Source: an uncultured Variovorax sp. (lineage in GTDB: Bacteria; Pseudomonadota; Gammaproteobacteria; Burkholderiales; Burkholderiaceae). From it: DNA of 8,986 bases. The notes under the pieces were generated by a model. That model had not been told where the DNA came from. It saw only the letters and a list, made by a program, of their open reading frames with translations, and did not search any database. Shown here in pieces: positions 1-5,678 of this stretch (position 1 is the first letter of the stretch; each line of letters begins with the position of its first letter). The DNA lies in the NCBI GenBank assembly GCA_946478645.1, contig CAMLCW010000208.1:1-8986 (forward strand), read 5' to 3'. A program made the position numbers and the translations under genes.

Positions 1-26
1 TTCCCTACACGACGCTCTTCCGATCT
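1..26 (+). other. Illumina TruSeq adapter remnant (not genomic)
   Basis: These bases match the 3' 26 bases of the Illumina TruSeq universal adapter / read 1 primer, ending in GCTCTTCCGATCT. The match is exact from memory and stops at base 26, after which PilY1-like coding sequence begins. This is untrimmed library sequence at a contig end, not bacterial DNA. By chance it is open in the pilY1 reading frame, so an automatic caller could extend the protein through it. Confidence 0.97.
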
Positions 27-3000
27 GACCACAACTGGGGCACCGCCCGCCCGCTGGCAGGCGTGAATGCCGACAACTTCTCGGCCCGCTTCAGCGGCAT
101 CTACACCGCGCCGCGGACCGGCAACTACACCTTCCGCACCATCAGCGACGACGGCGTGCGGCTCTGGGTCGACACCACCGGCAGCAACATCTTCAACGAC
201 AGCACGCGCCGCATCAACAACTGGACCGACCACAGCACCACCACCGACGACTCGGCCACGATCGCGCTGACGGCGGGCCAGCAGTTCAGCGTGCGGATCG
301 AGTACTACGAGAAAGGCGGCGGCGCGGTGATGCAGTTCCAGTGGCGCACGCCCGCCTCGACCGCTTTCACTGCGTTCAGCGTGGACGGGCCGGCCGACGG
401 CGACTTCACGATGCGCGTCAAGGTGTGCGATCCGTCCACTTCGGCAGGAGGCCTCGAAGCCAACTGCAAGGCCTACGGCGCCAATTACAAGCCCGAAGGC
501 CTGATCCAGCGATACGCCGACAAGATGCGCTTCAGCGCCTTCGGCTACCTGAACGACAGCAGCGACCGGCGCGACGGCGCCGTGCTGCGCGCCAAGCAGA
601 AGTTCGTCGGACCGACCGCACCCTCGCCCGGCGAGGCGCCCACGACCAACACGCGCAAGGAATGGAGCGAAGTCGACGGGACCTTCATCCGCAACCCCGA
701 TGAGTTCGATGCGCGCGCCACGACGGATGCCACCGGCGTCGCCATTGCCGACAGCGGCGTGATGAACTACCTGAACAAGTTCGGCCAGATCCTGCCGGGC
801 AACTACAAGGACCACGATCCCGTCAGCGAGCTGTACTACGCGGTGATGCGCTATTACAAGAACCTCGACAACGTCGGCGCCTGGAGCTCGATGGGCAATG
901 CGAGCCCCGAAACGAAGACCGGCTGGGTCGACGGATTCCCGGTCATCACGAGCTGGGGCGACCCGATCCAGTACTCGTGCCAGCGCAACTTCGTGCTGGG
1001 CATTGGCGACATCTACACCCACGTCGACAAGAACGTGGCGGGCAACCGTACCTACCGCACCCGCGAGCCCAGCATGCCCGACGAGGTGGACCGCGACGAT
1101 ACCGTCGACGCCGTCAGGGCCACCAACCGCGTCGGCGCGCTGCAGAACCTGGGCAACCTGGGCAACACGAACAGCTACAGCGGCCGCGACAACTCCGCCT
1201 ACATCGCCGGCCTGGCCTTCGATGCCAACACCAAGGACATCCGTCCCGACGACGCGACAAAGCCCAACACCATCGGCAAGCAGACCGTGAGCACCTACTG
1301 GGTGGACGTGCTGGAGCAGTCCTTCCAGTACAACAACCAGTTCTATCTGGCCGCCAAGTACGGCGGCCTCGATCAGAAGAAGCTGCCGGCCAACTTCGAC
1401 CCCTACACCTTTGATGGTCCCATCCCGCTGGATTGGTGGTCAACCAATGGCGAGACGCTGACGGACACCCGCGCATCCAACCTCACGCAGCCGCGGCCCG
1501 ACAACTACTTTGCCGCCGGCCAGCCCGACACCCTGGTCAGGGGCCTGACGCAGGCCTTCGAGCGCATCGCGAACGCGATCGCGGCCTACACCACCTCGTT
1601 CTCCCTCTCGGCGCTGCAGATCGAGTCCACGGGCACGGCCTCGTACGCCTCGCAATACGACGCCGAGGACTGGACCGGCGTCGTGAGCGCGAGCAGCATC
1701 AGCTTTGCCAGCGACGGCACGCCTTCGCTCGCGGCGGCATGGAACAGCACCGACAAGCTCGCGACGCAGCTCGGCGGCACGGGCTGGAACACCAACCGGC
1801 GCATCGCCACCTGGAACGGTGCGCGCGGCGTGCCTTTTCGCATCGGCAACCTCACCGCCGGCACGACCGGCCAGCGGGTCACGCTCGACACGCCCTATGT
1901 CACCGGCGACGACAGCGCCAACTACCTGAACTACCTGCGCGGCGATCGCAGCCAGGAGAAGACCAGCACCGACGTGAGCAAGCCCTACCGCCTTCGCGGC
2001 AAGCTGCTGGGCGACATCGTCAATGCGAAGGTCAAGCCCGTCGGCCCGCCGGCGGCCAGCTATTCCGACGCGGTGAACCGCGGCTACGCGGCCTTCAAGA
2101 CGGCCAAGGCCACGCGTCCGACCATGGTCTACGCCGCCGCGAACGACGGCATGCTGCATGCGTTCCGCGGCGAACTCACCGGCGACAACGCCGGCCTCGA
2201 GCAATTCGCCTATGTGCCGAGCGCGCTCTTCCAGGGCCCGCGGGGCACGCCGGCGGTGGACGGCCTGGCCCAACTGGGCAACCCCAACTATCTGCACAAG
2301 TACTACGTCGACGCGACGCCCGAAGTGGTCGACGTGGACTTCGACCGCGCGGGTGGCACGTTCGCGGCCACCGGCTCGGACTGGCGCACCCTGCTGGTCG
2401 GCGGCCTTGGCAAGGGCGGCAAGAGCTTCTATGCCCTCGACGTGACCGATCCCGGCACGATCGGCGACGAAACCACCCTGGCCGGCAAGGTGCTGTGGGA
2501 GTTCACCGATGCGGACATGGGCTTCAGCTATGGCGCACCCCTGATCCTCAAGACGCGGCGCTACGGATGGGTGGTGGTGCTGACCTCGGGCTACCACGAC
2601 GACGACACCAGCCGCAACGGCTACCTGTACTTCGTACATCCCGAAACCGGCGCGCTGCTGCAGAAGGTGAGCACCGGCATCGCTGCCAACGGCATGGCCC
2701 ATGCCACGGCCTATATCTCCGACCTGACCGACGGCACGGCCGACGCGATCTACGTCGGCGACCTCAACGGCCAGCTCTGGCGCTTCGACCTGACCGCGCC
2801 CGCCGGCAGCACCGCCAACTACCCGGCGCCGACCCGGATCGCCCTCTTCACCTATGGCGCAACAAGCCCGAAGGCCCAACCCATCACTTCGCGTCCGCTG
2901 GTGCAGGTCCACCCCGCGACCCGCAAGCGCTACGTGATGGTCGGCACCGGCCAGCTGCTCGACGCGAGCGACATCAATTCCAGCGCGATACAGAGCTTCT

Positions 3001-3488
3001 ATGCCGTGATCGACGGCACCGCGACCGGCTTCAGGCCGGCCGACAGCACCATGCCCGTGACGCGCAGCGGGCTCACCGCCGTCACCAACCTCGTGGACGG
3101 CAACGTGATCCCAGACAGTTCGCGCGGCTGGTACCTCGATCTCGGCGCAGAGGGCAGCATCGGCCTTCGCATGGTTGCGAGCCCGACCGCCTTCAACGGC
3201 ATCGTGGCGTTCTCATCGCTGCTCACCACCGGCGACGCCTGCAGCCCCTCGGGCCAAAGCCGGGTCTATGCGATCGATTTCAACTCGGGCCGCACGGCGC
3301 TGACCAGCGGCGAGGCGTTCGTGCAAAACAGCACCGCGATCACGGACCTCAAGTTCGTGGGCGTGGATGGCACGGTGCGATTGATATCAGGCGACGTTCG
3401 CGGCGACTTGCGCAAGATCAACTTCACGCCGCCGTCGGGGACCACGCTGCGGTTGTTGAATTGGCGGGAAGTGCCGACGGCGAATTGA
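27..3488 (+). CDS. pilY1: PilY1/PilC-type type IV pilus tip adhesin with PA14 domain, 5' partial
   Basis: This is the C-terminal part, about 1,153 residues, of a PilC/PilY1 protein, a large secreted factor at or near the type IV pilus tip that promotes pilus assembly, adhesion and surface sensing. The frame is open to the contig edge. The GTG at 63 lies inside a PA14 domain and is not a real start; the signal peptide and true N-terminus are missing. Residues below are counted from base 63. Residues 1 to about 105 form the PA14 module (GNYTFRTISDDGVRLWVD). It is followed by the conserved VKVCDP, LEANCK and KPEGLIQRYADKMRFSAFGY segment and by QRNFVLGIGDIYTHVD. From about 640 to 1110 lies the PilY1 beta-propeller, with TMVYAAANDGMLHAFRG, GLGKGGKSFYALDVTDP and YVGDLNGQLWRFDL. 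The loop at 886-894 (S-D-L-T-D-G-T-A-D) sits where P. aeruginosa PilY1 binds calcium but lacks two ligands. The gene ends in TGA 16 bases before the convergent pilin gene. Family assignment is firm; the role of PA14 here is inferred. Confidence 0.93.
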   Translation, partial: DHNWGTARPLAGVNADNFSARFSGIYTAPRTGNYTFRTISDDGVRLWVDTTGSNIFNDSTRRINNWTDHSTTTDDSATIALTAGQQFSVRIEYYEKGGGAVMQFQWRTPASTAFTAFSVDGPADGDFTMRVKVCDPSTSAGGLEANCKAYGANYKPEGLIQRYADKMRFSAFGYLNDSSDRRDGAVLRAKQKFVGPTAPSPGEAPTTNTRKEWSEVDGTFIRNPDEFDARATTDATGVAIADSGVMNYLNKFGQILPGNYKDHDPVSELYYAVMRYYKNLDNVGAWSSMGNASPETKTGWVDGFPVITSWGDPIQYSCQRNFVLGIGDIYTHVDKNVAGNRTYRTREPSMPDEVDRDDTVDAVRATNRVGALQNLGNLGNTNSYSGRDNSAYIAGLAFDANTKDIRPDDATKPNTIGKQTVSTYWVDVLEQSFQYNNQFYLAAKYGGLDQKKLPANFDPYTFDGPIPLDWWSTNGETLTDTRASNLTQPRPDNYFAAGQPDTLVRGLTQAFERIANAIAAYTTSFSLSALQIESTGTASYASQYDAEDWTGVVSASSISFASDGTPSLAAAWNSTDKLATQLGGTGWNTNRRIATWNGARGVPFRIGNLTAGTTGQRVTLDTPYVTGDDSANYLNYLRGDRSQEKTSTDVSKPYRLRGKLLGDIVNAKVKPVGPPAASYSDAVNRGYAAFKTAKATRPTMVYAAANDGMLHAFRGELTGDNAGLEQFAYVPSALFQGPRGTPAVDGLAQLGNPNYLHKYYVDATPEVVDVDFDRAGGTFAATGSDWRTLLVGGLGKGGKSFYALDVTDPGTIGDETTLAGKVLWEFTDADMGFSYGAPLILKTRRYGWVVVLTSGYHDDDTSRNGYLYFVHPETGALLQKVSTGIAANGMAHATAYISDLTDGTADAIYVGDLNGQLWRFDLTAPAGSTANYPAPTRIALFTYGATSPKAQPITSRPLVQVHPATRKRYVMVGTGQLLDASDINSSAIQSFYAVIDGTATGFRPADSTMPVTRSGLTAVTNLVDGNVIPDSSRGWYLDLGAEGSIGLRMVASPTAFNGIVAFSSLLTTGDACSPSGQSRVYAIDFNSGRTALTSGEAFVQNSTAITDLKFVGVDGTVRLISGDVRGDLRKINFTPPSGTTLRLLNWREVPTAN

Positions 3489-3490
3489 GC

Positions 3491-3503
3491 GTGGGCCGCC
3501 CAC
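3491..3503. terminator. Short palindrome between convergent stop codons, possible bidirectional terminator
   Basis: The 16-base gap between the pilY1 stop and the convergent pilin stop is almost filled by GTGGGC-C-GCCCAC, a perfect palindrome around one central base. As RNA it forms a 5-bp stem with a 3-base loop from either strand. Neither strand has a U-tract after it, so intrinsic termination would be weak. Location is the main argument. Confidence 0.3.
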
Positions 3504-3504
3504 T

Positions 3505-4008
3505 CTAGAGCGGGCACGCCGGGCTCGCGTACTTCGGATCGATGTTGGCTGCGCGGCAAGACCAGCTTCCACTGGTCTGACGTGTCCACGTGACCGTGCC
3601 GGCCGGGTCCGTCTTCAGCGGCGTGCCCGCAACATTGCCGAATGTCGCGACGATGGTCGATGCCCCGGTGTTCGAAAGCGTGACCTGTGGCACGCCCATT
3701 CCCTCCGTCATCCAAACCGCTTCAATTGTTGGCGCAGCATTACCGGCCGTGACCTGAAGGTTAGAGCCTGTGGCTTGCGGGTCACAATTGCCAGCCGTCG
3801 CCGGATTTCCCACCATTGTTCTTCCGCTCAGGATGCAAATCTCGACGGCATTCTTAAGGCTTCCGGCTTCGGCAACCACACGCTGGACATGGGACCTGTA
3901 GATGTAGGTCTGGTACTGCGAAATCGCGACGGCTGCGATGATACCGATTACCCCAATGACGAACATCAACTCGATCAACGTGTAACCTGTGGCTCTGAAT
4001 TTCGGCAT
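3505..4008 (-). CDS. Divergent type IVa pilin (minor or alternative pilin), paralogue of the adjacent pilA
   Basis: This encodes a 167-residue prepilin. An 8-residue leader (MPKFRATG) is followed by Y-TLIEL, so mature residue 1 would be Tyr and the essential Glu5 is kept. PilD-type peptidase would cut after Gly8. A hydrophobic alpha-1 follows, but mature position 22 is Ser (residue 30) where most type IVa major pilins, including the neighbour, have Pro. Four cysteines (58, 75, 151, 165) match the four in the neighbour, and the C-termini align (SWSCRAANIDPKYASPACP against [18 protein letters not shown]), so the genes are paralogues. The ATG at 4008 gives a normal leader length, but GAGCAGG abuts it and is too close to be a good ribosome site. 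An in-frame ATG at 4068 would give a 28-residue Pro/Ser-rich leader, also without a clear ribosome site. No promoter was seen in the 129-base upstream gap, so it may be read through from pilA. A minor pilin is most likely; a second major pilin is possible. Confidence 0.88.
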   Translation of the reverse strand: MPKFRATGYTLIELMFVIGVIGIIAAVAISQYQTYIYRSHVQRVVAEAGSLKNAVEICILSGRTMVGNPATAGNCDPQATGSNLQVTAGNAAPTIEAVWMTEGMGVPQVTLSNTGASTIVATFGNVAGTPLKTDPAGTVTWTRQTSGSWSCRAANIDPKYASPACPL

Positions 4009-4108
4009 CCTGCTCGATGAAGAGGGGAGAACTGGAATAGGTGCTGGTGGGAATTTCTTCGACTCCATCCGCAGTAAAGCCCAATGCGTGCTGTGCCGTC
4101 GCGCAATA

Positions 4109-4130
4109 GGCCCGCCCCGAAGACGGGCCC
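4109..4130 (-). terminator. Stem-loop with UUCG tetraloop after pilA, leaky terminator or mRNA-stabilising hairpin
   Basis: On the minus strand, starting 8 bases after the pilA stop, GGCCCG and CGGGCC form a 6-bp GC stem. Inside it a C-G and a U-G pair close a UUCG loop, with one bulged G. The very stable cUUCGg loop suggests a selected RNA structure. The following bases (TATTGCGCG) contain no U-run, so it is more likely a 3'-end block or a partial attenuator than a full terminator. It would let a major pilin message accumulate above the downstream pilin. Confidence 0.5.
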
Positions 4131-4137
4131 TCAAACC

Positions 4138-4665
4138 TCAACCTTCGGCGGGTTTGGCGGGTTCAGCAGGTTGCGAAGCTGCCTGAGTCATCGGGCAACC
4201 CGGGGGGGCATACTTCGCAGCCGCAGTGGTACTGCACGCCCAACTGCCTTCCGCCGTCCGGCTCCAGGTGATCGTGGCCCCTTGCAGCGCCGCCGATGCG
4301 CCACCTGCAAACGTGCCCGAGATCGTTCCAGCGGTGCTAAGTGCCGTGTCATTCGTGGTGTCCTTAGCTGCAAGCGGGGTGCCGGCAGTGGAAGCCAAAG
4401 GCTGGGTCAGGCTCAGTATGTCCGACATGGTGGCGCCCAGGTCGCATGCTCCTGCGGGGGTCTTTCCATTGTTCAAACAATCTTCAAAGGCCGTCTTCAA
4501 TGCACCCGTTTCGCTCATTGCACGGGCGACCTGCGATTTCGCCACGTAAGTTTGGTATTGCGGGATAGCAATAGCCGCCAAAATACCAATAATCGCAACC
4601 ACGATCATCAACTCGATAAGGGTAAAACCCTTCTGCACATTGCGCGCAATGGAAAGACGCTTCAT
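4138..4665 (-). CDS. pilA: Type IVa major pilin, PilA/PilE-like
   Basis: This is a 175-residue prepilin. The 13-residue basic leader ends in QKG and is followed by [20 protein letters not shown], the canonical N-terminal helix. Mature Phe1, Glu5, Gly14 and Pro22 are all present. PilD would cleave after Gly13 and N-methylate Phe14. It is the likely main subunit of the pilus fibre, assembled in the inner membrane. Cysteines at 63, 74, 144 and 157 probably form disulfides, the last pair (SWACS and PPGCP) closing the C-terminal D-region. The last 18 residues (P158-G175) form an Ala/Pro/Glu-rich tail absent from the paralogue downstream. The ATG at 4665 is supported by AGGGAG six bases upstream. 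A 184-base regulatory gap precedes it, so it probably has its own promoter. Third positions here are less GC-rich than in the flanking genes, as is common for pilins. Whether it is the sole major pilin of the cell cannot be told from this window. Confidence 0.94.
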   Translation of the reverse strand: MKRLSIARNVQKGFTLIELMIVVAIIGILAAIAIPQYQTYVAKSQVARAMSETGALKTAFEDCLNNGKTPAGACDLGATMSDILSLTQPLASTAGTPLAAKDTTNDTALSTAGTISGTFAGGASAALQGATITWSRTAEGSWACSTTAAAKYAPPGCPMTQAASQPAEPAKPAEG

Positions 4666-4671
4666 TTAACA

Positions 4672-4677
4672 CTCCCT
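4672..4677 (-). promoter_or_regulatory. pilA ribosome binding site
   Basis: The minus strand reads AGGGAG, then six bases (TGTTAA), then ATG. This is the best Shine-Dalgarno match in the window and fixes the start at 4665. It suits a highly translated structural protein and contrasts with the weak sites of the downstream pilin and the cyclase. Confidence 0.8.
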
Positions 4678-4771
4678 GTTTGTTTGCTACTTAACTCCGG
4701 CAACACGCCGAAGCTGCCATGCATTCCGCAGCATCCATGCCATCGCGCTGCCGGACGCTTTGCAAACAAAC
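4678..4771. repeat. 10-bp perfect inverted repeat bracketing the pilA promoter
   Basis: GTTTGTTTGC at 4678-4687 is exactly reverse-complementary to GCAAACAAAC at 4762-4771, with 74 bases between. The arms enclose the proposed sigma-54 promoter, lying about 30-39 bases after and 46-55 bases before the predicted transcription start. They could be a pair of binding sites for one regulator or could base-pair over distance. In AT-rich DNA a chance match is possible. Confidence 0.5.
4726..4742 (-). promoter_or_regulatory. Candidate sigma-54 (-24/-12) promoter of pilA
   Basis: The minus strand reads TGGCATG-GATG-CTGCG, against the consensus TGGCACG-N4-TTGCW. The invariant GG (complement of 4740-4741) and GC (complement of 4728-4729) are present and separated by exactly 10 bases. 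Mismatches are T for C in the -24 element and weak bases flanking the -12 GC. Transcription would start near 4716, giving a leader of about 50 bases. In Pseudomonas and several other bacteria pilA is transcribed by sigma-54 with PilR, so the position is sensible. No sigma-70 promoter of comparable quality was seen in 4666-4849. Confidence 0.5.
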
Positions 4772-4802
4772 CAAGTGCTAAATTTCCGTTCCTTTACAAA
4801 CC

Positions 4803-4840
4803 GCGACAAACTTGCGCGGCACCAGCGACAAAGATGTCGC
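4803..4840. repeat. GCGACAAA direct repeats upstream of pilA, possible activator sites
   Basis: GCGACAAA occurs at 4803-4810 and 4825-4832, 22 bp apart, about two helical turns. TGTCGC at 4835-4840 is an inverted partial copy. Relative to the predicted pilA start near 4716, the two TTGTC cores lie at about -89 and -111. That is the distance at which enhancer-binding activators such as PilR bind in P. aeruginosa, where TGTC-type elements have been described. The match is partial, and the same bases also form the hairpin described at 4825-4840. Confidence 0.4.
4825..4840 (-). terminator. Hairpin just after the phosphodiesterase stop codon
   Basis: On the minus strand, 9 bases beyond the phosphodiesterase stop, GCGACA-TCTT-TGTCGC forms a perfect 6-bp stem with a 4-base loop. 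It is placed to end the signalling operon before the pilA promoter, but no U-tract follows, so it may only slow read-through or be part of an upstream operator. Confidence 0.33.
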
Positions 4841-4849
4841 CCCTGCACC

Positions 4850-5650
4850 TCAAAAGGTCAGCACACCGCTCGCCTTCAACCATCGGATATCCCGCTGCCC
4901 CACCCCCGCCACCTGCCCGCCCAGCGTCTGGATCTGGCTCATGATCTCTTCGGTCTCGGCGGGCTTGGTGTGGGTGATGTAGATCGGGTACTGCTTGCGG
5001 GGATCGATGCGGGCCAGTTCATCGGCGAGTGCCTGCGGCGACAGGTGCAGGCTGCGTTCGGCCAGCGCCTTTTCTCGGTTGCTGAAGGCGGTTTCGATCA
5101 CGAGCACGGCCACGTCGAGCGCATTGACGCGGTCCCAGAAGGGCGGGTTGCGCTCGGTATCGCCCGAAAAGACCCAGTGGGCGCCGCCGTCCGCGCGGCA
5201 GACGGCGAAGCCGCAGGCCGGCACGGTGTGCACGGCCGGCAACACCTCCACATGCTTGGCGATGTCGCTGCCGACGGTGAGGCTCTGCCCGACGGCGATC
5301 TCGTGGAAGCTGACGAACGGCGCCGCGGTGCTCGGGAGGCACTCGAAATCTGGCCAGATGACGTTGTTGAACACGTGCGCGCGCAGCGCCGCAATGGTCG
5401 CGGGCAAGGCATGCACGCGCAGGGGCTGGGTGCGGCGGCTTCCGACAGCATCGAGCAGCAAGGGCAGCGCGGCAATGTGGTCGAGGTGGCAGTGGGTGAG
5501 CACCACATCGTCGATGCGCGCCATCTCGTCGAGCGTGAGATCGCCAACGCCCGTTCCGGCATCGACGAGCAAGTCGCCGTCGACCAGGAACGACGTGGTG
5601 CGACAGTCCTTGGCGATGGCGCCAGAGCAACCCAGCACGCGAACCTGCAT
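4850..5650 (-). CDS. MBL-fold cyclic-nucleotide phosphodiesterase (class II-like)
   Basis: This is a 266-residue metallo-beta-lactamase-fold hydrolase, probably cytoplasmic (no signal peptide or membrane segment). The HxHxDH metal site is H53-C-H55-L-D57-H58 in VVLTHCHLDHIAALPLLL, which resembles the HxHLDH signature of class II cAMP phosphodiesterases (yeast PDE1, Vibrio CpdP). The remaining ligands are present: H141 (AVHTVPACGF), D164 (VFSGDTERNPP) and H227 (IYITHTKP), so the enzyme should be active. The likely reaction is hydrolysis of 3',5'-cAMP to AMP. Specificity rests on motif style and on the adjoining adenylate cyclase gene, so another phosphodiester or lactone substrate is not excluded. 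The ATG at 5650 is chosen because MQVRVLGCSGA begins the first beta-strand and GGGGGT lies about 10 bases upstream. An ATG at 5707 would overlap the cyclase gene and add 19 residues unlike the family. It follows the cyclase stop by 28 bases, so co-transcription is likely. Confidence 0.85.
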   Translation of the reverse strand: MQVRVLGCSGAIAKDCRTTSFLVDGDLLVDAGTGVGDLTLDEMARIDDVVLTHCHLDHIAALPLLLDAVGSRRTQPLRVHALPATIAALRAHVFNNVIWPDFECLPSTAAPFVSFHEIAVGQSLTVGSDIAKHVEVLPAVHTVPACGFAVCRADGGAHWVFSGDTERNPPFWDRVNALDVAVLVIETAFSNREKALAERSLHLSPQALADELARIDPRKQYPIYITHTKPAETEEIMSQIQTLGGQVAGVGQRDIRWLKASGVLTF

Positions 5651-5678
5651 TGTGGAAGACCCCCGCTTTAGTCCGTGG

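Noticed and set aside
63..65. GTG as the start codon of pilY1
   Set aside because: It lies inside the PA14 domain. Coding sequence with PA14-like residues (NWGTARPLAG) continues upstream in frame to base 27, and there is no signal peptide after the GTG.
1144..1163. Short tandem NLG-NLG repeat in pilY1 (AACCTGGGC twice)
   Set aside because: There are only two copies within a normal coding stretch, too short to suggest a functional repeat or phase variation.
1440..2912. 490-codon open frame antisense to pilY1
   Set aside because: Its low-complexity Gly/Val/Arg composition and perfect overlap with a well-supported gene mark it as an antisense shadow.
1433..3508. Long plus-strand open frame inside pilY1 in another frame
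   Set aside because: The translation is Arg/His/Gly-rich with no recognisable domain; it is a by-product of GC-rich third positions in pilY1, whose own frame has clear family motifs.
4762..4780. Alternative sigma-54 promoter using TTGCA near 4763 and GTGC near 4776
   Set aside because: The GC and GG elements have the wrong spacing on the minus strand, unlike the exact 10-base spacing at 4726-4742.
4666..4849. CRP/Vfr-type cAMP-receptor site upstream of pilA
   Set aside because: I looked for TGTGA-N6-TCACA or good half-sites because of the cAMP genes next door and found none in this gap, so direct CRP control of pilA is not supported here.
4084..4944. Plus-strand open frame across the pilA gene and its upstream region
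   Set aside because: The product has no recognisable features and overlaps pilA and its regulatory region on the opposite strand.
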